Source of the DNA: Fratercula arctica
Taxonomy: Eukaryota; Chordata; Aves; Charadriiformes; Alcidae
Length of the DNA stretch: 64,000 nt
Reading direction: 5' to 3'
NCBI GenBank assembly: GCA_947846985.1
Contig: CANTUZ010000025.1
Coordinates: 3,594,100 to 3,658,099, forward strand
In this document: piece by piece, positions 42,331 to 51,395 of the stretch
How the letters are laid out: each line of letters opens with the position of its first letter
Position numbering within the stretch: position 1 is the stretch's first letter
Notes under the pieces: model-generated
Seen by the model: the letters and a program-made list of their open reading frames with translations, nothing else
What the model was told of the DNA's origin: nothing
Databases searched by the model: none
Program-made: the position numbers and the translations under genes

Positions 42331-44545
42331 GAAGTTTACAGCAAGTGGAAGAAGGGACTGACCACTTGGGAAGATTGCAACCTTGGACTTCAGGAGGGCT
42401 ATCTTTGACCTCTTCAAGAAACTGCTTGGAGAGATCCCGTGGACTAGGGCTCTGGAAGGTAGGGGGGCTCAAGAGAGCTGGTTGGTATTCAAATACCGCT
42501 TTCTCCAAGCTCAGGATCGGTGCATCCCTAAGAGCAATAAATCAGGCAAGGGAAGCAGGAGACCTGCACGGTTGAGCAGGGAGCTTCTGAAAAAGCTCAA
42601 GTGGAAGAAGGAAGTTTACAGCACGTGGAAGAAGGGACTGACCACTTGGGAAGATTACAAGAATGCTGTTAGAGTATGCAGGGATGAAATGAGGAAAGCC
42701 AAGGCCTCCTTGGAATTAAACCTGGCAAGGGATGTCAAGGTCAACAGGAAGGGCTTCTTCAAGTATATTGGAAGCAAAAGGAAAACCAGAGAAAATGTGG
42801 GCCCACTGTTGAATGAGACAGGAGCCCTGGTGACAGAGGATGCGGAGAAGGTGGAGTTACTGAATGCCTTCTTTGCTTCAGTCTTTACTGCTTGGCCCAG
42901 CCCTCAGGAGTCCCAGACTTTGGAGAAAGTAACAGGGAAAGTCTGGACAAAGGAAGACTCCCCCTTGGTTGAGGAGGATCAAGTGAGAGATCAATTAAGT
43001 CAATTGGATATCCACAAGTCCATGGGTCCCGATGGGATGCACCCGAGAATGCTGAGGGAGCTGGCAGAAGTCATTGCTGGGCCGCTCTCCATCATCTTTG
43101 AAGGGTCCTGGAGAACAGGTGAGGTGCCTGAGGACTGGAGGAAAGCCAATGTCACTCCAGTCTTCAAAAAGGGCAAGAAGGAGGAGCCGGGGAACTACAG
43201 GCCGCTCAGCCTCACCTCCATCCCTGGAAAGATGATGGAACAGCTCGTTCTGTGCCTCATCTCAAAGCATGGGGAGGAAAAGAAAGCTATCGGAAGTACT
43301 CAGCATGGATTCACCAAAGGGAAATCATGTCTGACTAATCTGATAGCCTTCTACGATGGCATGACTGGATGGAGAGATGAGGGGAGGGCAGTGGATGTTG
43401 TCTACCTTGACTTCAGCAAGGCTTTTGACCACGTCTCCCACAGCATCCTCATAGGGAAGCTTAGGAAGTGTGGGTTAGATGAATGGACAGTGGGGTGGAT
43501 AGAAAACTGGCTGAAAGACAGAGCTCAGAGGGCTGTGATTAGGGGCACAAAGTCTAGCTGGAGGTCAGTGACGAGTGCTGTTCCCCAGGGGTCAGTACTG
43601 GCTCCAGTCCTCTTCAATATATTCATCAATGACCTGGATGAAGGGATAGAGTGCACCCTCAGCAAGTTTGCTGATGACACAAAGCTGGGAGGGGTGGCTG
43701 ACACACCAGAAGGCTGTGCCGCCATACAGCGAGACCTGGACAGGCTGGAGAGTTGGGCAGAAAGGAACCTTTTGAAATTCAACAAGGGCAAGTGTAGGGT
43801 GCTGCACCTGGGGAGGAATAACCCCATGCACCAGGACAGGTTGGGGGCTGACCTGCTGGAGAGCAGCTCTGTGGAAAGGGACCTGGGAGTCCTGGTGGAC
43901 AACAGGATGACCATGAGTCAGCAATGTGCCCTTGTGGCCAGGAAGGCCAATGGCATCCTGGGGTGCATCAAGAAGAGTGTGGCCAGCAGGTCAAGGGAGG
44001 TCATCCTCCCCCTCTACTCTGCCCTGGTGAGGCCCCATCTGGAGTACTGTGTCCAGTTCTGGGCTCCCTGGTTCAAGAAGGACAGGGAACTGCTGGAGAG
44101 GGTATAGCAAAGGGCTACCAAGATGATGAAGGGACTAGAACATCTCTCTTATGAGGAAAGGCTGAGGGACATGGGTCTTTTTAGTCTGGAGAAGAGAAGA
44201 CTGAGGGGGGATCTCATCAATGCTTATATATACTTAAAGGATGGGTGTCAGGAGGATGGGGCCAGGCTCTTCTCAGTGGTGCCCAGTGACAGGACAAGAG
44301 GTAACGGGCACAAACTTGAGCATAGGAAGTTCCACCTAAACATGAGGAGGAACTTCTTTCCTTTGAGGGTGGCAGAGCACTGGAACAGGCTGCCCAGAGA
44401 GGTGGTGGAGTCTCCATCTCTGGAGATCTTTAAAACCTGCCTGGATGCATTCCTGTCCAGCCTGTTCTAGGTGACCCTGCTTTGGCAGGGGGGTTGGACT
44501 AGATGATCTCCAGAGGTCCCTTCCAACCCCTACCATTCTGTGACC

Positions 44546-45050
44546 ATACTCTCACGGAGCCTGGGTCATATTCCTAAATTCCCTGTTAACCTGAGACAAA
44601 ACCGAAGCAATATTCCTAAGAAACACTAAAAGGAGCATTTTAACTATCCAAGGATGTTCAAGATACTGAGAAGTTATTGTAACGAGGAAGAAAACATCAC
44701 AGAAGATGGTAGTGAAGGTGTCATTCTGTATTTCCACCGCAAAAAACCTCGCAGAGGAACAAATATAATTGTTAATTGTCTCTATGAGATGGTACCCAAA
44801 GTACAGTAACGGCTTCAGTACAGAGCCCAAATACCAGATTAAGCTCAAGGCCAGTGTTTTAATAACAAGTCTCCTAGGCCAAACATCACTAAGCACTACA
44901 GCCAACACCAATCTTTAACATGTACAGCAAAAAAAAAGAGCATGGTGCAGACCAGATAATTTGATATTGAGAACAGATAAATCAGTATCATGACCTGCAA
45001 GTGTTAACAGATATAAATCCCTTCTAATATGCTCTGGTTAATCTGTTATT
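44546..45050 (-). pseudogene. gag: Old ERV gag N-terminus with membrane-like segments
   Basis: A 119-codon frame (44552-44911) holds strongly hydrophobic pieces (VIKTLALSLIWYLG, LLLVFLRNIASVL) and LYFGYHLIETINNYI, aligning with P1 Gag residues ~67-81, then NREFRNMTQAP at the P1 position FRVKQLFKTTTQRSAP. A UGA follows, probably a decayed Arg codon, and the frame continues across the CR1 into 35699. A start codon matching P1's is not obvious; 44912-45050 is leader or decayed N-terminus. Confidence 0.8.
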
Positions 45051-45062
45051 ATCTCAAACACT

Positions 45063-45082
45063 TTGAGCCCCACGTAGGTGCC
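45063..45082 (-). promoter_or_regulatory. Decayed tRNA-Lys primer site of old ERV
   Basis: The minus strand reads TGGCACCTACGTGGGGCTCA, a few changes away from the P1 site. It lies nine bases inside the 5' LTR. Confidence 0.75.
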
Positions 45083-45091
45083 AAAAAGGAC

Positions 45092-45679
45092 TGTTGTGGT
45101 TTAACCCCAGCTGGCAACTAAGCACCACACAGCCACTCGCTCACTCCCCCGCAGTGGGATGGGGGGAAGAGAATTGGAAGGGTAAAAGTCAGAAAATTTG
45201 TGGGTTGAGATAAGAACAGTTTAGTTACTGAAATAAAATATTAATAATAATAAAAATTGTAATGAAAAGGAAAATAACAGAGAGATAAATAAAACCCAAG
45301 AAAGGCAAGCGATTCAAATGAAAACAATTGCTCACCAACAGACCGATGCCCAGAAAGTCCCTGAGCAGCAGCCTCCCCGGCCAACATCCCCCCCTGATTT
45401 TATTGCTGAGCTTGACATTGTATGGTATGGAATGTCCCTTTGGTCAGTTGGGGGTCAGCTGTCTCACCTGCGTCTTCTCCCAACTTCTTGTGCACCCCCA
45501 GTCTACTCACTGGTGGGGCGGTGTGAGGAGCAGAAAAGGCCTTGACTGTGTAAGCACTGCTCAGCAATAGCTAAAACATGGGTGTGTTATCAACACTGTT
45601 TTCAGCACAAATCCAAATCATAGCCCCATACAAGCTACTATGAAAAAAAATTAACTCTATCCTAGCCAAAACCAGTACA
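45092..45679 (-). mobile_element. 5' LTR of old ERV (588 bp)
   Basis: On the minus strand it starts TGTACTGGTTTTGGCTAGGA and ends TAAACCACAACA. It is a distant relative of the LTR at 18498-19109 (shared AAGGCCTTTTCTGCTCCTCA and GACCAAAGGGA) but differs in its last third. Only one flank survives, so no target duplication can be checked. Confidence 0.85.
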
Positions 45680-46839
45680 CATGCATATTTATATTTATTG
45701 TCTTGCAGAAGAGACATTTTGTGTTCACAGGATTCAAATTCTTATGGTCATGGTACTCATACTAGCAAATCACTTCCTGCATCATAAATCTCCAACTATT
45801 ATTTATTTACTTTTAGATGTAATAGAAAAAGATCCAGTAAAATGTCTAGAAGCCACTGAGAGCTTAACTTCAATGAAAATTTAACCACAAAAATTCCACA
45901 ATGAAACAACATTTAGGGTCTATATAAATCCAAATAAGTTCAGGTTCATCACTATTTATTTTATGACAGAGGCACATTCTATGGCCTAGCATGTCCAAGA
46001 CAGAATCATGTACTATTTGATGCAGTGCATCTAGGAATCAATATATGTTTTCACCCTCATTTCCCACAGAAACAAATTTTATGCCGTTTCACTGTTCATC
46101 TATCTGTTAGTATCACCATGCCACCCCACACATACTTTTAGCATTTCAAATTTAATTTAGAAACAGAGTTTGAAATACCAGAGGTGATAAAATCCCTAGA
46201 AGTTTTGTGAAAGTTAGTATCTGGGTAAAGGAGAAAGACACAAAACAGTTTCTCTACAGCAGAATTCAGTTTTTAAAATATTCTGGTTAGCAACACCTGA
46301 TTGGCAAATAAGCACATGCATGGTTACAGACTAGTCAGGCAATGCACTTGGCCTTGCCCAGTGACAAAACAATAAAGGAACAGCAAAGAGGGATGGGCAC
46401 TGGAATTAATGTCATTGGGAAAGGAAAACACAGGACATCGGGACATAAATCTGCAGGAGACCCATTTTATGCTGCTTAAGGGACAACTTGTTAATAGATT
46501 CTTTAGAGTAACTTTTTATGTTCTGTATGAAACTCTCTCTTAAATCGATAGTGAAGTATCTACATTCTTGTTCTTTTCAGAGAAAAAAATGTTCATCTAA
46601 TTGCACATTTATCCATTCTTCCATGACTACCACACTACTTAAGTACAGCAGGTCCAGTTTGGAAATTGCCAAGGTCTGTATAACTGCTGCACACACCCAA
46701 AAAGTGTACAAATGCACCTTTTTATGCAGGTAGACAATAGGACATGATCTAAAGATTGCATGGTTCCTTCTCTCCCAGGACACAAGCTTGGTTTGAGTCA
46801 TCACTGCATTTGCCCGAATCCCTGCAAAGCTCATTCTTC
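45680..46839. other. Unassigned DNA, no gene or repeat recognised
   Basis: About 1.2 kb of AT-rich sequence. Short open frames (up to 85 codons) overlap on both strands and show no recognisable motif. Confidence 0.55.
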
Positions 46840-47605
46840 ATCAGTTCACATAGTGCCTGCTACATTACTTCCTACAATATACAACACGCATCACAGATTA
46901 TTTTCCCCCAGTGTTAAAACTCCTTGAGGTACACACCAGCTCTCCCCATCCTTCTGTACCCACCAAGTACACCGAGGTCCTTGAGCAAAGACAATCCCAT
47001 GAACAGGTTTGCCTTTTCCCAAGGGAAGAGCAACCCACGCCTCTTTCCTCAACCACTTCCCTATGTGCACTACCGGGATCTTATCTCCTCCCACAGTATG
47101 CAGGGGCTTGGTTTGGGCAGGACCAGGATGGTTAGCAGATCCTCTGGTGTTAACCAGCCCAGTAGCTGCTGCTAAATTTACATCCTAGTTCTTCCATGCC
47201 CCATTGCCCAATGCTCTCAGCATCTCTCTCTCAATCTTTCCAGAGGCTTGTGGGTGATAGGGCATGTGATACACCCACTCAGTGCTGTGTTTCTTGGCCC
47301 AAGAGTTTATGAAGTTATTTCTGAAATGAATCCCATTGTCTGATTCAATTCTTTCTGGGGTACTGCGTCACCATAGAACTTGCCTTTCAAGGCCTAAGAT
47401 GGTGTTTCAGGCAGTGGCATGGTTTACAGGGTATGTTTCTATCCAACCAGTAGCTGCCTCCATCATGGTGAGGATGTAGCGCTTGCTTTGTGGGTTCATG
47501 GCAGTGGTCCAATATAGTCAATTTGCCAGGTCTCACCATATCGAAAACCCAGCCACCTCCTTCTGTTCCAGGGAGACATTACTCTTGTGGCTCACTTGAT
47601 TGCAG
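46840..47605 (-). pseudogene. pol: pol 3' end: integrase core and C-terminus
   Basis: Minus-strand remains aligned with P1 integrase. Nucleotide similarity covers the core (IESDNGTHF and HIPYH equivalents at ~47220-47350) and the C-terminal domain (46891-47094: GKPVHGIVFAQGPRCTWWVQ, ending TLGENNL). 46840-46890 resembles the 3' untranslated region of the ERV at 18.5-21 kb. At 47605 it breaks off near the zinc domain. It may be the 3' part of the family B element at 49194-51395 or an independent copy. No 3' LTR follows. Confidence 0.78.
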
Positions 47606-47767
47606 CTGTGATGGTGTGTTTCACCCCCAACCTGACATTTATATCCCATAACCCTCCCCAAGCAATAACCACCCATGGTGGTCATAATGGATGCATCTAG
47701 TTGTGACGGCTGCATCTGGCTCAAAGTGGTTTCGGGGAGACAGATAACAACACAATAGTCAAAGAAT

Positions 47768-47992
47768 ATAAACATGAGGAGGAACTTCTTTACCCTGAGG
47801 GTGGCAGACCACTGGAACAGGCTGCCCAGAGAGGTGGTGGAGTCTCCATCTCTGGAGACATTCAAAACCCGCCTGGACGTGTTCCTGTGTAACCTGCTCT
47901 AGGTGGCCCTGCTCTGGCAGGGGGGTTGGACTAGATGATCTCCAGAGGTCCCTTCCAACCCTATGGTTCTATGATTCTATGATTCTATGAAT
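47768..47992 (+). mobile_element. CR1 3' end with (ATTCTATG)n tail
   Basis: The last ~220 bp of a plus-strand CR1: [24 protein letters not shown] coding, then GGTTGGACTAGATGATCTCC and a tail GATTCTATGATTCTATGA. It is 5'-truncated at 47768. The preceding 47606-47767 is unassigned. Confidence 0.9.
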
Positions 47993-48002
47993 AACTTGAG
48001 CA

Positions 48003-49193
48003 ATCATAGAATGTTTAGAGTTGGAAGGAACCTTAAAGATCATCTAGTTCCAACCCCCCTGCCATGGGCAGGGACACCTCCCACTAGACAAGGTTGCTCA
48101 AAGCCCCATCCAGCCTGGCCTTGAACACTTCCAGGGATGGGGCATCCACAGCTTCCCTGGGCAACCTGTTCCAGTGCCTCACCACCCTCACAGTAAAGAA
48201 TTTCTTCCTAATATCTAACCTAAATCTTCCCCTCTTTCATTTTAAAACCGTTACCCCTCGTCCTATCGCTACACTCCCTCATAAAGAGTCCCTCCCCATC
48301 TTTCCTGTAGGCCCCCTTTAGGTGCTGGAAGGCTGTTATAAGGTCTCCCTGGAGCCTTCTCTTCTCCAGGCTGAACAGCCCCAACTCCCTCAGCCTGTCC
48401 TCATAGCAGAGGTGCTACAGCCCTCTGATCATCTTCGTGGCCCTCCTCTGGACCTGTTCCAAGAGGTCCATGTCCTTTTTGTGCTGAGGACTCCAGAGCT
48501 GGACACAGTACTCCAGGTGGGGTCTCACAAGAGCAGAGGAGAGGGCCATGCTTCTTTTGATGCAGCCCAGGATGCGGTTGGCTTTCTGGGCTGCAAACAC
48601 GCATTGCCGGGTCATGCTGAGCTTCTCGTCCACCAGCACCCCCAAGTCCTTCTCCTCAGGGCTGCTCTCAAGCCATTCTCCGCCCAACCTGTATTTGTGC
48701 CTGGGATTGCCATGACCCAGGTGCAGGACCTTGCACTTGGCCTTGTTGAACTTCATGAGGTTTGCATGGGCCCACCTCTCAAGGCTGTCCAGGTCCCTCT
48801 GGATGGCATCCCTTCCATTCCAGCGTGTTGACTATGCCACACAGCTTGGTGTGGTTCGCAAACTTGCTGAGGATGCACTCAATCCCACTGTCCATGCCGC
48901 TGACAAAGATGTTAAACAGCGCCAGTCCCAGCATGGACCCCTGAGGAACGCCACTCGTCACTGGTTTCCACTTGAACATCGAGCCATTGACCGCAACTCT
49001 TTGAGTGCAGCCATACAGCCAATTCCTTAGCCATTGAGTGGTCCATCCGTCAAATCCATGTCTCTCCATTTTAGAGACAAAGACGTCATGCGGGACAGTG
49101 TTAAATGCTTTGCACAAGTCCAGGTAGATGATGTCAGTTGCTCTTCCCTCATTCACCAACACCGTAACCCCATCATAGAAGGCCACCAAATTT
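48003..49193 (-). mobile_element. CR1 LINE (-), 3' end to RT palm
   Basis: The 3' tail is at 48003-48020 and the thumb at 48415-48756 ([34 protein letters not shown]). RT at 48779-49193 has [19 protein letters not shown] and [13 protein letters not shown], and the FADD box is lost (SKFANHTKL). It breaks at 49193 directly against gag of the family B element, mid-RT. The CR1 at 51396 onwards covers the part just upstream in CR1 order, so the two may be halves of one CR1 with ~130 bp missing. Confidence 0.88.
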
Positions 49194-50611
49194 CCATGGT
49201 GGTCCATTTCGTTGGACAGCATTCGATATTATCCTTAAAGGGATACCTGCCCTTTACAGCTGATACCAGTCGCCTCCAGAGACTGAGAGCGTTCGTCTTT
49301 TTCACAATCACGTTGTCAATACCTCCATCTCTGGCCAGGTTTCCCACCGCCTAGCTTCTCTGCCTTCTAAGTCTATGTTATCAGCCCCATTGTCCCAGTA
49401 TTGGAGCTACCAGAATATAAGTGTCTCCCCTTCATGACGACTAAAGTCCTTCCTCATATTTCGCAAATTCTTCATAGAGAAGGATTTAACAATTATCTCT
49501 ACATCCGAGTCCTCCTCCTGCGTTGACGCTGCCCAAGAAGGACCCTCTCCCTGATCTGCTTTAGAAGGACTCTCTCCTGCATTTTCGTCAGAAGAACTCT
49601 CTCCCATGCTATCTGGCTTGAGCTGGTCTTTATCATAAGGGGCAGGGGAATGAGGTGACCTCCTTTTCTGCTTCCTGGTCACCGGGGCAACTTGTGCCAG
49701 TTCTGATGGAATTTGAGTAGCAGCGGTACTCATTGTCAAAGCAGCTGGAGTAGTGACTGTGCTTGTTTTTGAGGCTGAAGTGGCTTGTGCCGGTATGGGC
49801 AGGAGAGGGGCTTGCGATACAGGTGTGTGGGGTCAGCTGGTGCCAGTACAGGCAGCAGAGTAACTTTTACCACAGGCTGCTGTGTGACTGGTGCCAGGAT
49901 GGGCAGGGGCAGTGTGGGGGGATGGCTGGTGCCGGGGGGACATGGCCAATGCCGTACAGGCGGGGGTGTGGCTTTTGCTGGTATGGATGGGGGCGTGGCT
50001 GGTGCCACTGGGTGGAGTGCCCAGTGCCGGTGGTGGGGTAGCTTGGGGAGTGGCTTGTGCCTGTGCCGGCTGTGGATTGGCCCATGGGATTTGAGTAGCA
50101 GCAGCACATGTCCTTAACCACTCCTGCACCAACATTTAACGAAAAACCACGCCTGCAACACATTCAGGAAAACCAACAACAAAATCACGATCTTATGAAA
50201 GTAACATTCATTTTCTAAACAGCCCAAAAATTTTCCGTCCCCTAGCCCTGATGGTGTCACTTTGGCATAAGCATTAAACGGCGAAGTAAACCTTCCCCAT
50301 GTAAAACTGAAAGTGTAATTAGTAATAGAACCCATCATGTGATGCCCAAGATATACAGGTAGAACCATTATCCAAGTAATCATATTATACATCTGAATGC
50401 CAATCCAGACCAAAATGGCATGTTTAAACCAACACATACAAACACAAAGAGCAAATAAACCATACAACATATTTGGTGGGTTAAGCAGCATCGCATCAAT
50501 TAACTTCAAACAAAGCTCTCTGAAGGCATGATATAACATTTTCCTTAAGAATGACATGATGTGAGCTGTCTGTTCTCCCTGAGCAAGCTGGAATTCAAAC
50601 TTTTCAAGCAA
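49194..50611 (-). pseudogene. gag: Family B gag with hydrophobic N-terminus
   Basis: The first frame (50114-50611, 165 codons) opens MLEKFEFQLAQGEQTAHIMS, then has long hydrophobic runs (NMLYGLFALCVCMCWF, AILVWIGIQMYNMITWIMVL), VYLGHHMMGSITNYT, and a last segment KIVILLLVFLNVLQAWFFV. A frameshift near 50120 leads into an Ala/Pro/Gln-rich tract, then 49407-49739 (SSSDENAGESPSKADQGEGP, NLRNMRKDFSRHEGET), nearly identical to the plus copy. A stop follows, then [36 protein letters not shown] and KWTTMEI at 49194. The first and last hydrophobic segments align with those of P1 Gag. Confidence 0.87.
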
Positions 50612-50642
50612 TCTATCAGAGTTCTGGATGAGCCCTGCTCGT

Positions 50643-50660
50643 GCCCCACGTTGGGCGCCA
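50643..50660 (-). promoter_or_regulatory. Family B primer site for tRNA-Lys (18 nt)
   Basis: The minus strand reads TGGCGCCCAACGTGGGGC, the standard 18-nt complement. The following bases (ACGAGC) do not continue the match as in P1. It starts seven bases inside the LTR. Confidence 0.9.
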
Positions 50661-50667
50661 ATAAATC

Positions 50668-51395
50668 TGTCGTGGCTTGGGCCGGATTGGCCAATGAGAA
50701 TGACAGGTGCCCTCCCCCAAGTCTCGCTCCAAGGGGAGGAGGAGGAGGAGACAAAGAGATTTTGAGTTTAGAAGGAAACTAAACTACTTTAATGATATAC
50801 TAATAATAAAATAAAAAGGAAATAATGAAATAGATACAGTATATACAAAACCGTATCAAGCTCCCAGGATGACGATCACATCACCGGCAGGCACTGGGGA
50901 AGTCCCAGGCTGGACTCAATAACAGATGGGAACTGGATTCCAGAGCTGGAGTCAGGAACACACGGATCGGGATCAAAGGCAGACAAACAGTCAGAATCTT
51001 CCTCGAACGTCGGCCATTGAAGAAAGAGAGCTGACCCTTTGATTCCTCAGCTTTTATACTGAGCACGAGATAGATGGGATGGAATACCCTGTTGGTCAGT
51101 TTGGGGTCACCTGTCCTGTCCCACAGGTGCGACCCCTCTATGCTTTTCCACTTCCGACCCTCCAATGGGGCAAATAATGAAGTTATCTGACCTTGGTTGT
51201 TATAGCAATAAGTATTAGCAAGAGCCTCTCTGCGTACCATTCCTTGGCATGAACTATAAACATTTGTCTTATCACTCTGAGAGCGAACTGTTTTCATCAC
51301 AACATGCTGTTAATTTCAGAGAGTTAGAAGAGGCCTAGCTAAAAAGAAAAATTACTGAAAAGAAAGTTAGTTCTGTTTTACCTCAAACCAGGACA
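50668..51395 (-). mobile_element. 5' LTR of family B ERV (728 bp)
   Basis: On the minus strand it starts TGTCCTGGTTTGAGG and ends AAGCCACGACA. It has TATA box CAGTATAAAAGC near 51052-51063. Same type as 4856-5637 and 22095-22851. The partner LTR is absent. Confidence 0.9.

Larger units (their letters stand above)
36594..42656 (+). repeat. ~280-bp tandem duplication in CR1, P2 in first copy
   Basis: Copy 1 is 36594-36831 plus 42336-42377; copy 2 is 42378-42656. Both begin CAACCTTGGACTTCAG and end CACTTGGGAAGATT. By eye they differ at about 9 of 280 positions. P2 lies inside copy 1. Confidence 0.85.
35898..44470 (+). pseudogene. CR1 ORF2, nearly complete, interrupted by P2
   Basis: Endonuclease 35898-36590: [69 protein letters not shown] one-base shift near 36595 precedes the linker. 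After P2, one 574-codon frame (42383-44107) carries the linker, RT palm ([57 protein letters not shown]) and thumb. A single UAG (44105-44107) separates it from the last 115 codons (44123-44470), in the same frame. This is the least damaged CR1 ORF2 in the window, but P2, the shift and the UAG inactivate it. Confidence 0.9.
35700..44540 (+). mobile_element. CR1 LINE (+) inserted in old gag and hosting P2
   Basis: Two blocks, 35700-36831 and 42331-44540, are interrupted by P2. The 3' end reads GGTTGGACTAGATGATCTCC...CCATTCTG, typical of CR1. TGACC flanks the whole element, a plausible target duplication. The 5' end is truncated ahead of the endonuclease. A ~280-bp segment is tandemly duplicated around the P2 site (described separately). 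Confidence 0.9.
34874..45679 (-). mobile_element. Old ERV 5' half, split by CR1 and P2
   Basis: A minus-strand ERV whose 5' LTR (45092-45679), primer site and first gag part (44546-45050) lie right of the CR1 at 35700-44540, and whose next gag part (34874-35699) lies left of it. With the CR1 removed the gag frame runs straight across the break, and TGACC is present at both edges (35695-35699, 44541-44545). The rest of gag, pol and the 3' LTR are missing beyond 34874, where a CR1 scrap begins. Confidence 0.85.
49194..51395 (-). mobile_element. Family B ERV 5' half (LTR, primer site, gag)
   Basis: Minus-strand order: LTR 50668-51395, primer site 50643-50660, Gag N-terminus 50114-50611, Ala/Pro-rich part, middle of gag to 49194. 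It ends mid-gag against a CR1. It lies between two minus-strand CR1 pieces that adjoin in CR1 order. It keeps the leader and Gag N-terminus that are missing from the plus-strand family B copy at 22095-25426. Confidence 0.88.

Noticed and set aside
22095..51395. One large inverted duplication (family B plus-strand left, minus-strand right, P1 and P2 between)
   Set aside because: P1 and P2 have different target duplications and different host CR1 sites, and the two family B copies have different breakpoints, so the symmetry comes from separate insertions.
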